DNA of 64,000 nt. Origin: Torreya grandis. Its lineage: Eukaryota > Streptophyta > Pinopsida > Cupressales > Taxaceae. Position 1 is the first letter of the stretch; every line of letters begins with the position of its first letter. The notes under the pieces are model-generated. The model saw only the letters and a program-made list of their open reading frames with translations, searched no databases and was not told the origin of the DNA. Below are positions 1 through 8,701 of the stretch, one piece after another. Position numbers and translations under genes: made by a program. The stretch spans positions 2,427,501-2,491,500 of the forward strand of contig JARHVA010000158.1 in the NCBI GenBank assembly GCA_037957365.1. The letters run 5' to 3'.

Positions 1-316
1 AGCAAGATCAACACCTTCTTCAGAAGGGCACAGGTATGTTGTACTCTGTTTGTTCTCTTTATGATTTCTAGTCATTTCTAAACTAGATTTAGCACTTCTC
101 TCCCTCAGTTCTGACTGTCACCCAGACCTGGATTCCTATCTCCCTGATTGGCTTCCTCTATCTCTCTGTCCCTCTCTGTCCATTTGACTCTCCTGTATCT
201 CTGCACAGACCCCCTGACTGCCTCAAATCAAACTCAGACCAGCCCACAGACCCGTCCACAGACCATCCTTAAACAGACCAGAACCTGACCAGACCCGTCT
301 AGAGGCCATTGCCCCG

Positions 317-408
317 ATCGACGCCGGTCATTACCCCGACCGACGACGGTAACATAGCCGACATCGGTAGACCCGAAAACCGACGCCGGTAGGACCACCG
401 ATGCCAGA
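317..408. promoter_or_regulatory. Palindrome array in E1 5' LTR (5 units, 22/18 spacing)
   Basis: Five 12-bp units of the form RCCGAYGYCGGT start at 317, 339, 357, 379 and 397, giving spacings of 22, 18, 22 and 18. The arms stay complementary while the centres vary mainly by transitions. The same alternation occurs in the matching part of the E2 LTR. Function is unknown; a dimeric DNA-binding protein on one helix face is one possible reading. Confidence 0.75.
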
Positions 409-529
409 GACTGCAACCAGGCCGACAGCTTCTTCCAGGTAAGCCTTTACTTCCTTTTCTCTTTCAGTTTGCTATCACTTCAGTCCTTTTAGCATTCTGT
501 CTTCTTATCAGACTTCTTTTATCAAAACA

Positions 530-594
530 GTGGGTTGACCTCCCTTAAGGAAGTTCTCATACTTCTGGGAACAGGCTTTTGCCTGGCAACCCAC
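530..594 (+). ncRNA. 65-nt three-helix U5 element, E1 5' LTR
   Basis: The outer stem GTGGGTTG (530-537) pairs with CAACCCAC (587-594). Inside are hairpin A, TCCC/GGGA (541-544 with 567-570) enclosing GAAGT/ACTTC (550-554 with 561-565), and hairpin B, CAGGC-TTTT-GCCTG (572-585). The same architecture occurs in both LTRs of E2 and E0 with compensatory changes. It lies between a donor-like and an acceptor-like splice signal. This is an inferred cis-acting RNA structure, not a known RNA family. Confidence 0.7.
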
Positions 595-794
595 CATCTA
601 CCTATCTAACGCCTTTTTGTCCAAGTCTTCTTTCTTTGCAGGTGTCATTCCTCCACAGCCAAAGAGGGGTGCCCACAAGCATCTGGATTACGGTGCGCAG
701 TCTTTATCCAGGTACTTCACAAGCCTTGTCCATTATCTCTTTAGTTTCTTCTCTCTTTATAATCTGAAAAGCGAATTAGCGATAGAAACATTTC

Positions 795-812
795 TGGCAC
801 GCCCGGTGGGAC
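795..812 (+). other. E1 primer-binding site
   Basis: TGGCACGCCCGGTGGGAC begins four bases after the LTR end. Its complement ends in CCA, as expected for a tRNA 3' end. The identical 18-mer is at 22264 in E2, and a two-base variant is present in E0. Ogre/Tat elements are known for tRNA-Arg primers; I have not matched a specific tRNA. Confidence 0.85.
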
Positions 813-1160
813 CCTAGGTTCCTCCTGGGTTCCTTTTCTTCTTCATTCTTTTAGGAGCATTAGGTTCTTACCTTTTCTCCTCCTTCTTTTCTTCTTTTTG
901 ACACTATAAGCAGGACTAAAATGAATCTTTCTTCCTTGCATCTCTAGACTAGTCTAAACATCATACTCTCAACCCTTTCTCAAACTTGTCTTCATAACAA
1001 ATCTCACATTTCGACTTGGGCTTAAAACGTATTGCACTTTCATTTCTGCTTGTGCTTGCATTAGTCCACATCTAGTAACTTAATCCGCATATTGAATAAA
1101 TCGTAGACACTTGATGTTACACTACCAGACCACATGCACTAAAACACACATAAAACTTAC

Positions 1161-1366
1161 TTGAGACAAGGCCCGACTGGGATTTCATCCCCCAGCGGAT
1201 ACCTTACCCGTCCCGGTGACCCTACTTGGATTTCATCACCAAGGGGGAAGCCCACTCCGTTCTCTGGCGGAGGATAAACTCTAGGCGAGGTATATCTTGG
1301 CTAAGCGAGACCAGCTAACCACTGGAATCGTGAAGTGAGGGGAGCTTGCTCCTTAGCACCAGGCCA
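1161..1366 (+). ncRNA. Conserved structured leader block (candidate packaging/dimerisation signal), E1
   Basis: Several hairpins can be read directly: CTGGG/CCCAG around 1178-1195; CTTGG-ATTTCATCA-CCAAG at 1225-1243; CTCCG/CGGAG around 1255-1273; and GGAG-CTTG-CTCC around 1340-1352. The 20-mer ACTTGGATTTCATCACCAAG (1224-1243) is identical in E2 and in the decayed E0 leader. Retention in a gag-only element suggests a role needed by passengers, such as packaging. That role is inference. Confidence 0.6.
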
Positions 1367-1647
1367 TGTACCAGACCCTAACACAGACTTTGAGCACCTA
1401 AAACAAGACCCGAAACTAGCTTTAGACCACCTTCTTCTAGGACCCTTCTTGCAGCCAATCTCCCCAAACATTCATCTAAGGCATAAGCCATAAAATTCTA
1501 AAGGTTAATTTCTAGGATTTATCGCTTAGGCCTGTCTGTCTCTCTCTGTTCTTCTCTTCTCATCTGTTTGTTTGAGTGAGTGAGGACGCTTTCTTCTTTA
1601 TTTTTCCAAGAATCTTCAAACCTTTTGGTTCTCTGGAAAACACAGTC

Positions 1648-1798
1648 ACCGACATCGGTTCTGGCACTGACGTCAGCTTTCCCCTGTCACCGGCATCAGT
1701 TCTGATACCGATGTCGGCTTCATCTATTACCGGCATCGGTTATCTGACCGACGTCGGCTATATTCCTTACCGACATCGGTTTTTCAACCGACGTTGGT
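1648..1798. promoter_or_regulatory. Leader palindrome array, E1 (8 units)
   Basis: Eight 12-bp near-palindromes start at 1648, 1666, 1689, 1707, 1729, 1747, 1769 and 1787, giving spacings of 18, 23, 18, 22, 18, 22 and 18. ACCGACATCGGT-type and ACCGACGTCGGC-type units roughly alternate. E2 has the same eight-unit array at 23108-23257. The ACCGAC half-site equals the core of the plant DRE/CRT motif and GACGTC a bZIP C-box, but binding is untested. Confidence 0.8.
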
Positions 1799-1977
1799 CT
1801 CTGTCACTGTCCTTTTTTTTTCAAAACTAGCAGCCTAAAACCTGTCCATTCTCTATCAAAAACTCCATTCTGGTTTTCTGAGACTGCAAGAACACAGTTT
1901 ATGGAACCAGGACTCTCTTCTTAACCACTTTAGCCAACAACCGCTTCCGTTTACTTCGTCCCTAACCAAGTCCTATC

Positions 1978-4941
1978 ATGGAGTTCCACTCGGAGACTGA
2001 AAGAACTCCTACAGGACCGACCCCGACCCTGACCCCGACTCAAATTCCCATCATCCCTAAAGGGGACCAAGATTTTGAGAGATTCTTGGACCTCAACACC
2101 GCAGCCCTCCAAAACTATCTCGCAAGAAACCCAACGCGAGACCTTTCGGGTGACATGGCGATGACATCCACACCATTCACCAACCGACCCTTTATGACTC
2201 AGCCTTTCACCTCAACTATTAACCCAACCATGGCCAATACGCAAAGTTTGGCCTCCCCGTCTATTTTTAGACCGACCTCCATCGGGGTTCCATTACTCCC
2301 TCAACCACCTGCAATTCAACCAAGCTCTGCATCATATCAAAACTTGATTGTCTCGACCCCTCACACTCTTGTGCCCACAAATGTAGGCGTGCCAACCTAT
2401 CTTTCTACCAGTGCCACCATTCAACCACCTTTGGCGGTGCCCAGTCAACTTATACCTTCGACCTTCATAACGCAACCACCTCTAGCCTCCACTTCTGCCC
2501 CTGCGACTAGTCATCCGTACATTGTACAACCGACTATGTCACACGCCTCCTCTAGCCTCTTCCAAGTGCCTTACAACCTAGGGGGCGCTCCACCCGCCAA
2601 TCCGTCAGCAGATCTTATCAAGATGCTGATGGATAAAATGTCCAGTCTCGAAGCTTCCATTTCCGGTTCAAGCAATACTTTGTCATATGAGCAAATTTGC
2701 AGCGAGCCCATCCATCCTTCCGTCCCTATTCGACCATACCCTAACCATTGGGAGCTTCCTAAATTCACTCGCTTTCAGAGTAAGGAAGACCCACAACAAC
2801 ATCTACGGGCATTTAGACATGCCTGTTATCTTATTGCCCATGACGATGCGTTGCTTTTACGCACGTTCCCTATGTCCCTTTCTGGCCCTGCCCTTGACTG
2901 GTATAGTTCTCTTGCCAGACACTCTATCTTTTCATTCGTTCAACTCGCCCAACTATTTCTTGACCATTTCTCAATCAACATCACCAAACAAGTCTCAATC
3001 ACAGACCTTTACTCCATCAGGAAATTTGACGACGAATCAATTGTTGACTTTGTCGCTCATTTGAGAGGTCTGATCAACCAGCTCTCCTTCTCTTTGCCTC
3101 AACCCGAGCTCATTGAGCTCTTCTCTCGAGCATGTGCCAAACACATCTCTTCTACTTTGTGGATTCAGACATTCCGTACTTTTGACAAAGCTTTCATCAT
3201 GGCTCGAAAGCTTGAACTCCGCGCCCTTGAAGAAGATAAGGTCAAATTGTGTCATACCAACGCTAAAACCAATGGCCATTCTTCTTCCAGACCTTCTTCT
3301 TCTGCCAATTCCAAATCTAAAGGAGTGGCCAATACTGTGGTCGTTAGATCACCATCCTCAATAATAACGAATTACTCCCAACCTTCAACATCTCCAAGCA
3401 TCACCAAACAATTCCAACAACGGTACATTCAGCGTTCTTACACTCCACTTGGAGAACCATATGCTTCCGTTTTGGAAAAACTTCTCAAGCAGGGGGTCCT
3501 CAATCTCCCTCCAATCCGACCACCTCAATTTGACCCTTCAAAAGCCATCCCTACATGGTATAGGGAAGCCGACTTCTATCCCTTTCATCGCGTCCAAGGC
3601 CATGACATCGACAACTGCCGAACCTTCAAAAACATCATCCAAGACACGATCGACAAGGGGGATCTTGTTTTAGATAACCCGAACGCCCCTCCTAACCAAC
3701 ATATCAAAATTTTCAAACACCCTTTCCCAAATCATCTGCCTACTCAGAGCAACGTCCAGACTTCGACCAATGACCCTCAAGACCATGACATTCACATGAT
3801 TAACACTATCTTGCCTCTTGTCCTTGACCAACCTCTTCCATTAAAGGATGAGGAACCTCCTTCTCCTATTAGTCCTCCATCTACCTCTCTTGTATTGGAA
3901 GACGCTTTGACCACATCAACGCCATTAAGCCCACCTCCATCTGAAGACCCTACCTTGCCTACTCCTCAACTACAAGTAGAAGGCACGATCATCCATGCCC
4001 TCTGCCCACTTGAGGAGCCGGCCTCTCTTATTTCTTCTCCACCAAGAGAAGAACCAGTCTCTCCACCCATTTCAACCGAGGAAGACCCAGTCACGGTTTC
4101 CTCTTGCCCTTTGCATGAGATTTCTACATCTCACTCACCTCCATCCACATCCAAACCCAAACCCATATCTAACCTCGCCTCACACAATGGTGGCCCTCGA
4201 CCCAAACCAATGAAAACTACTAGACCATATCGGAGGACTCCTCCTCCACCTTCGTCATCACCTTCAATCTTGGGCCCGCATCCGTCCACTTTAATAGGGG
4301 TGCTTCCCACTCCCATCCTTCATAGAGGCACATCACCTCTATTACTCTCTCAACCCATCAGACATACATCTCCTCCAAACCCTCAACCTATGCCTCTTTC
4401 ACCTCCCAAACCAACGTCACCAACCCTCACTACAATAAAACATCCAGACCCGTTGGCAGGGTCATATGCCTTCCTCTTACGGCAATTGTTGCAGTCCTCT
4501 CGCCTCGACCTCCCGCCTCTTAGACAATATCAATCTCTCGGACCTAAACCACCATGGTTCGACCACACTCGCATTTGTGCGTATCATCGCACGCCTGGGC
4601 ACGACACGGAGCATTGTCATGCCCTCAAGGTCGTCGTTCACCAATATTTGGAGAATGACACCTCCCTTTTCGACCACATCATCAACAAACCTTCAACACC
4701 ACTCTGCCCATCAACTCTCGGATCAAGGCCATCTTGGTTCGACAACTCTAAATTCTGCCATTATCATCACACTCTGGGACATGACACTGAGCGTTGTTGC
4801 GCTCTCAAAGCTGTCATTCGTCAGCACCAGAAAAAGGATTCCTTTCTCATCAAGGATCCTCTTGACCATCTCTTCAACAAAACATCAACCCCGACTCATG
4901 CCTCTCCAACCTCATCACCTAAGTCAGGATCTCCACGCTAG
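1978..4941 (+). CDS. gag: Gag polyprotein of non-autonomous element E1
   Basis: The 987-aa ORF is intact. The first Met precedes a segment homologous to residues about 31 onward of E2 Gag (SETERTP, GDQDFERFLDLN). A retrotransposon gag domain covers about residues 256-410 (WELPKFTRF, RTFPMSLSGPALDWYSSL, MARKLE); it should form the particle shell. Three CHHC-type knuckle-like motifs follow, at about residues 530-545, 866-880 and 925-940 (for example CAYHRTPGHDTEHC); the first has lost its leading Cys. Each comes after a W[YF] segment, so the C-terminal half is an internal repeat. E2 has only two such motifs. Long Pro/Ser/Thr-rich stretches separate the domains. There is no DSGA protease site. 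The open frame after several percent of LTR divergence suggests it may still be functional. Confidence 0.9.
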   Translation: MEFHSETERTPTGPTPTLTPTQIPIIPKGDQDFERFLDLNTAALQNYLARNPTRDLSGDMAMTSTPFTNRPFMTQPFTSTINPTMANTQSLASPSIFRPTSIGVPLLPQPPAIQPSSASYQNLIVSTPHTLVPTNVGVPTYLSTSATIQPPLAVPSQLIPSTFITQPPLASTSAPATSHPYIVQPTMSHASSSLFQVPYNLGGAPPANPSADLIKMLMDKMSSLEASISGSSNTLSYEQICSEPIHPSVPIRPYPNHWELPKFTRFQSKEDPQQHLRAFRHACYLIAHDDALLLRTFPMSLSGPALDWYSSLARHSIFSFVQLAQLFLDHFSINITKQVSITDLYSIRKFDDESIVDFVAHLRGLINQLSFSLPQPELIELFSRACAKHISSTLWIQTFRTFDKAFIMARKLELRALEEDKVKLCHTNAKTNGHSSSRPSSSANSKSKGVANTVVVRSPSSIITNYSQPSTSPSITKQFQQRYIQRSYTPLGEPYASVLEKLLKQGVLNLPPIRPPQFDPSKAIPTWYREADFYPFHRVQGHDIDNCRTFKNIIQDTIDKGDLVLDNPNAPPNQHIKIFKHPFPNHLPTQSNVQTSTNDPQDHDIHMINTILPLVLDQPLPLKDEEPPSPISPPSTSLVLEDALTTSTPLSPPPSEDPTLPTPQLQVEGTIIHALCPLEEPASLISSPPREEPVSPPISTEEDPVTVSSCPLHEISTSHSPPSTSKPKPISNLASHNGGPRPKPMKTTRPYRRTPPPPSSSPSILGPHPSTLIGVLPTPILHRGTSPLLLSQPIRHTSPPNPQPMPLSPPKPTSPTLTTIKHPDPLAGSYAFLLRQLLQSSRLDLPPLRQYQSLGPKPPWFDHTRICAYHRTPGHDTEHCHALKVVVHQYLENDTSLFDHIINKPSTPLCPSTLGSRPSWFDNSKFCHYHHTLGHDTERCCALKAVIRQHQKKDSFLIKDPLDHLFNKTSTPTHASPTSSPKSGSPR

Positions 4942-5345
4942 AATATGGTCCCTTTGCTGCCTTTGACCCCCTTATTCAACATTAACACCGTCCATCTGAC
5001 CACTAAACCTCAACCGACCTTAACCAATCTTTCAAACATTCTCCCTACCCGCTGGGGGAACTCATCCTTCATCCAAACCTTGACCAACTTTTCAACCCAG
5101 TCTCTACCACATATCAATCACTCATTTAATCTTAAATCTCGACCAAGTGTCCATCGACCCAACCCCCGACCAATTATTCGACCAATCTCAACCAAAATTC
5201 AACCAAATATTAATCAACCAGACCTCTCGACCAAACATTCAACCTTTTTCAACCAACCAACGACAATGTCAACCAACTTCACATCCATCAATCAACGCCT
5301 GACCAATCTGGAAAGAGGCAAATGGGGCAGGCTTGCTCCTAATTG
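4942..5345 (+). other. Asn/Thr-rich linker replacing protease-pol in E1
   Basis: After the Gag stop, a 133-codon frame (4945-5346) starts with a segment alignable to the E2 sequence just upstream of its protease (PLFNINTVHLTT against PIFEINAIRITT). It then turns into about 290 bp of degenerate CAACC/GACCAA repeats. It ends in ERGKWGRLAPN, which matches the integrase C-terminal KRGKFAPN of E2. About 4.5 kb of protease, RT, RNase H and integrase is missing here. Whether the linker is translated is unknown. Confidence 0.7.
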
Positions 5346-5440
5346 ACTCGGACCTCAACGCACTAGCATGGCCCAGGGTCTCATTAGACCTTAAACCCCT
5401 TTTTATGTCTTGCATCTTCGACCTTTCTACTATTAGTCGA
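5310..5440 (+). pseudogene. Residual 3' end of pol in E1
   Basis: AAAGAGGCAAATGG and, further on, TTGCATCTTCGACC match E2 around 31508 and 31624-31640, the integrase C-terminus and the pol stop. Only this tail of pol survives, placing the right breakpoint of the internal loss near 5310. It is too short to be functional. Confidence 0.7.
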
Positions 5441-6607
5441 GTGTTCGATCACTTGACGTTTTACTTGAGCTCGTCCCTTGAGCAATCCCCGTCCTCTTAA
5501 TCCTCATTCCTTTCAACCCTATTTCCCTTTTACAAGTCCTCTACAACCATTTTATGATGCATGGATGCTTTGTCCTAATAAAAGGGGAGTCCTTGAACTT
5601 CTACAGCCTTGTCCATGACTCTAATCAAAAAAAAAAATCAAAAAAATCAAAATCAAGATGTCAAAACATATCCAACGTCACAATATCAATTCAAAAAGAC
5701 AGACTGCTCCCTAGAAGGACAGTTGTACTATCATTGCTGTATTACTAGACTGATCCCTTGAAGGACAGTTAGGCCAACTTATCAAACATTATCAAGCAAA
5801 AATATAGACCACTCCCTTGAAGGATGGCTATGACTAAATCTTGCTACAAACAGCAAACTTTCTTTAGAAGCTTCCCACATTGATCAGCTTCGCAACCTGA
5901 CCACTAAATCAAAAGACATCTCTATGTAGGCTTCCTGCATCGATCAGCCTGCAACAAAAAAAAAAAAAAATGGGTCATGGACTTGGCTTGTAGTTGTCTC
6001 AGGGTCTCCTATAAAAAGGGGCAAGGTTATTCCTGCTCTTAAACTGGGTTACCCTATCCTCCTCCTATCACCTGCTCAGGGGACTTCGAGCTCACTTTAA
6101 TGTCAAAGTGATTCGATTACCGTTCTAACACCACACTGGTCAACGACGTAATGCATGAACGGGGCTTTGGTTCTACTAACCCCTATCTATGCTTCCTTTC
6201 TGGTCCTTGTCAATGAAAGAGCAATTTGCCTTTCACCTTTTCTCTGCACTCTGGTCACATTTAACCACATCAATTGTTGACTCATCTTTAACCAAGCCAT
6301 TTTCATCATTTTCAGCTGACATCATCCTAGTCCATTTCACATAGTTTCTATGGACACCAATACACATGGAAACTATCGACCAGACCCAATTTATGTTAAG
6401 CATAAACCAATACTTGCTGAAGCATAAATAGACCTCCATTCATTTTTAGCATACATCCATCACAACTATGGACACTTGCTAGGGATGAAAGACCCTCGAC
6501 CAATGTTACAAAATACACCATTTGGAAAAGGCTGTAACATCTCTTCCCCCTCATCATTTCGACACTCAACCAAACTCATCATCAACCATTTTGACCCTCG
6601 CAGTCTG

Positions 6608-6660
6608 AACTACATTGATCTGAGGCCCTATGACCAGGGCTATGTAGGCAGCACTCAGAT
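6608..6660 (+). ncRNA. 3' stem-loop copy A, E1
   Basis: CTACAT (6610-6615) pairs with ATGTAG (6642-6647) around an inner hairpin GCCCT (6625-6629)/AGGGC (6636-6640). A flanking CTGAG/CTCAG pair could compete with the outer stem. The same motif recurs at 6833 and twice in E2. This is an inferred RNA structure of unknown role. Confidence 0.6.
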
Positions 6661-6832
6661 ACCACATCCTCTGAGGTTAGCTCGACCACCCCCGTTTGTT
6701 CATCTCTATGATGGACAAACCTTCTCTTCTTTGACTCTTATCACGACCAACTCCATCAACTTTGACCAAGACCAATCATCGACTTTGACCAAGACCAATC
6801 ATTCTCTTTGACCCTTCCTCCCTTTTAGGGAG

Positions 6833-6885
6833 AACTACATTGGCCTGAGGCCCTATCACCAGGGCTATGTAGGCAGCACTCAGAT
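6833..6885 (+). ncRNA. 3' stem-loop copy B, E1
   Basis: CTACAT (6835-6840)/ATGTAG (6867-6872) encloses GCCCT (6850-6854)/AGGGC (6861-6865). It is a direct duplicate of copy A about 225 bp upstream, with differences in the loop and flanks. Confidence 0.6.
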
Positions 6886-7606
6886 CACATGACGTTTTTG
6901 AGGTTAGCTCGGCCGCATCCTTTCATCCATCCATCCCTTTGACCATTGACCATTGGAGATCATGCCTATCTCCTCCGACCTCGACCACTCTCAAGCCAAT
7001 GTTGCCTTGGTTGTTTTTGCGTGTGTGCTACCTCATGGCTGGTTAGCAGAATTGTGTGCAGACCTTTTTGGACCCTTCGCAAGTATAGGATTGCAAGCCG
7101 GTTGATCCCTACTACTTGTGGCTTTTTTGTGTTTTTGGGAGCACTTCCTGAGCCCTGGATACCTGGGACATGACAACCATTTGGAGCTTCAGCTTAGATT
7201 GAGTGACCCGATCAGCAGACGACTAAATGCTAGGGCTCGGTTACTTTAATTTTGGCACTCCTTGACCCTCGACATGCGACAATTTGACCCTAACCATCTT
7301 GTGCAGTGGTATGCGCGCAATCATGACTTTTGTAGCATTTTCACTCACTTCTCTCTTTCTCATCCACCTTTTGTCAAATCAGCACCCGACATCAGGTTTC
7401 CTTCCCTTTCCCACCTCGCCACCCTAGGATACCCTCCTTGGATCCCCTTCATTCCCCACATGGCCATTTAATGCCTTAGACTCCCATTCCAATCTCTTCA
7501 CTCACCCATTTAACCCCCGTCGACCGTTTCATCCTCGCATTCATTTGACCTGGCGACTGGAAAATGGATAGAAGGCTATTTTTAGCCTTTTTCTGGCCTT
7601 TTAGCC

Positions 7607-7657
7607 GCCGACGTCGGTCAGCCGTCGACCGACGTCGGTGATATTGCCGGCGTCGGC
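7607..7657. promoter_or_regulatory. U3 palindrome array, E1 3' LTR
   Basis: GCCGACGTCGGT (7607), ACCGACGTCGGT (7628) and GCCGGCGTCGGC (7646) lie just downstream of a TATTTTTAG-centred hairpin. The spacings, 21 and 18, are identical to those of the three units in the E2 LTR although the flanking U3 sequence has diverged. The position near the presumed core promoter makes a transcriptional role plausible. Confidence 0.7.
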
Positions 7658-8227
7658 ACCTTTCATAACGGCTTCTGCACCGTTATCTCTCTCTCTTGGC
7701 TTCTCTGGGCTCTCTTGGCTTCTCTTTGCTTCTCTGCGTTTCTCTCTGGCATCCCGACTCTTGAACCTTCGTATCAGACCCTTGTATCAGTCCTTCACTT
7801 GACCTTTCTACCAATCAATCTGACTCTCTCCCTCAGGTACACAGCAAGCTTTTGCAAGTGAACAATAGGGATTCTTCATCAGCAACAGGCTTCACATCCG
7901 GCATCACCAGCAGCAAGATCAACACCTTCTTCAGTAGGGCACAGGTATGTTGTACTCTGTTTGTTCTCTTTATGCTTTCTAGTCATTTCTAAACTAGATT
8001 TAGCACTTCTCTCCCTCAGTTCTGACTGTCACCCAGACCTGGATTCCTATCTCCCTGATTGGCTTCCTCTATCTCTCCGTCCCTCTCTATCCATTTGACT
8101 CTCCTGTATCTCTACACAGACCCCCTGACTGCCTCAAATCAGACTCAGACCAGCCCACAGACCCATCCACAGACCATCCTTAAATAGACCAAAACCTGAC
8201 CAGACCCGTCTAGAGGCCATTGCCCCG

Positions 8228-8319
8228 ACCGACGCCGGTCATTACCCCGACCGACGACGGCAACATAGCCGACGTCGGTAGACCCGACAACCGATGCCGG
8301 TAGGACCACCGATGCCGGC
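8228..8319. promoter_or_regulatory. Palindrome array in E1 3' LTR (R/U5)
   Basis: This is the exact positional counterpart of 317-408, with the same 22/18/22/18 spacing; several units are closer to the consensus here (for example GCCGACGTCGGT at 8268). Confidence 0.72.
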
Positions 8320-8440
8320 GACTGCAACCAGGCTGACAGCTTCTTCCAGGTAAGCCTTTGCTTCCTTTTCTCTTTCAGTTTGCTATCACTTCAGTCCTTT
8401 TAGCATTCTGTCTTCTTATCAGACTTCTTTTATCAAAATA

Positions 8441-8505
8441 GTGGGTTGACCTCCCTTAAGGAAGTTCTCATACTTCTGGGAACAGGCTTTTGCCTGGCAA
8501 CCCAC
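8441..8505 (+). ncRNA. 65-nt three-helix U5 element, E1 3' LTR
   Basis: The 65 bases are identical to those of the 5' LTR copy: outer stem 8441-8448/8498-8505 and the two inner hairpins unchanged, although the LTRs differ by nearly 3% overall. Confidence 0.7.
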
Positions 8506-8701
8506 CATCTACCTATCTAACGCCTTTTTGTCCAAGTCTTCTTTCTTTGCAGGTGTCATTCCTCCACAGCCAAAGAGGGGTGCCCACAAGCATCTGGATT
8601 ACGGTGCGCAGTCTTTATCCAGGTACTTCATAAGCCTTGTCCATTATCTCTTTAGTTTCTTCTCTCTTTATAATCTGAAAAGTGAATTAGCGATAAAAAC
8701 A

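Larger units (their letters stand above)
1..790 (+). repeat. E1 5' LTR (partial, R/U5 portion)
   Basis: The segment is homologous over its whole length to the 3' LTR at 7912-8701 without a net indel. The end is set by the shared GAAACA followed by unrelated bases (TTTCTGG here, GACATAA at 8702). It carries splice-donor-like AG/GTATGT at 32-39 and AG/GTAAGC at 437-444, an acceptor-like TTTGCAG ending at 641, a palindrome array (317-408) and a folded element (530-594). The U3 promoter part lies upstream of the window. Confidence 0.93.
813..1977 (+). other. E1 untranslated leader
   Basis: About 1.17 kb lies between the primer-binding site and the Gag start. There is no credible ORF. Positions 1161-1366 are about 97% identical to 22629-22834 of E2, much closer than most of the two LTRs, and are rich in short hairpins. 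A palindrome array follows at 1648-1798. Just before the Gag ATG, the sequence matching E2's first Gag codons (MVFTRSQA) has been lost to small deletions, so E1 Gag starts at a later homologous Met. Confidence 0.8.
5441..7411 (+). other. E1 3' non-coding region
   Basis: The region is colinear with E2 31651-33790. It includes repeated 'ccttgaaggacag' motifs (5690-5830), an A15 run at 5956-5970, two copies of a stem-loop (6608-6660, 6833-6885) and a short TTTGACCAAGACC repeat (about 6760-6800). There is no credible ORF. The last about 90 bp and the polypurine tract are deleted. Confidence 0.7.
1..8701 (+). mobile_element. E1: non-autonomous Tat-type Ty3/gypsy LTR retrotransposon (5' end outside window)
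   Basis: The first 790 bases match 7912-8701 base for base in length, so they are the two LTRs of one element; both end in AAACA. Between them lie a primer-binding site, a long leader, one large Gag ORF and a 3' non-coding region colinear with that of E2. There is no protease, reverse transcriptase, RNase H or integrase: the Gag region passes through a short asparagine-rich linker directly into the last part of pol. I count about 22 differences over 790 bp between the LTRs (about 2.8%), so insertion is fairly recent. The element must rely on enzymes made in trans; E2 is the obvious type of helper. The 5' target duplication is outside the window. Confidence 0.93.
7412..8701 (+). repeat. E1 3' LTR, 5' end deleted
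   Basis: The right end (GATAAAAACA, 8701) is set by comparison with 790. The left end lacks the TGTAGACACC start and polypurine tract seen in E2. The internal sequence jumps near 7405-7412 straight into LTR sequence corresponding to about base 130-150 of the E2 LTR. U3 holds AAGGCTA-TTTT-TAGCCTT (about 7573-7590) followed by palindromes at 7607, 7628 and 7646 (spacing 21, 18). R/U5 repeats the arrays and folded element of the 5' LTR. Confidence 0.88.

Noticed and set aside
1648..1798. Palindrome array as a CRISPR-like repeat array
   Set aside because: Units are 12 bp with 6-11-bp related spacers, in a plant retrotransposon; no cas genes.
1576..1830. 84-codon ORF across the leader palindrome array (and 23044-23298)
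   Set aside because: The frame is a by-product of the repeated units; it is not conserved as protein between E1 and E2.
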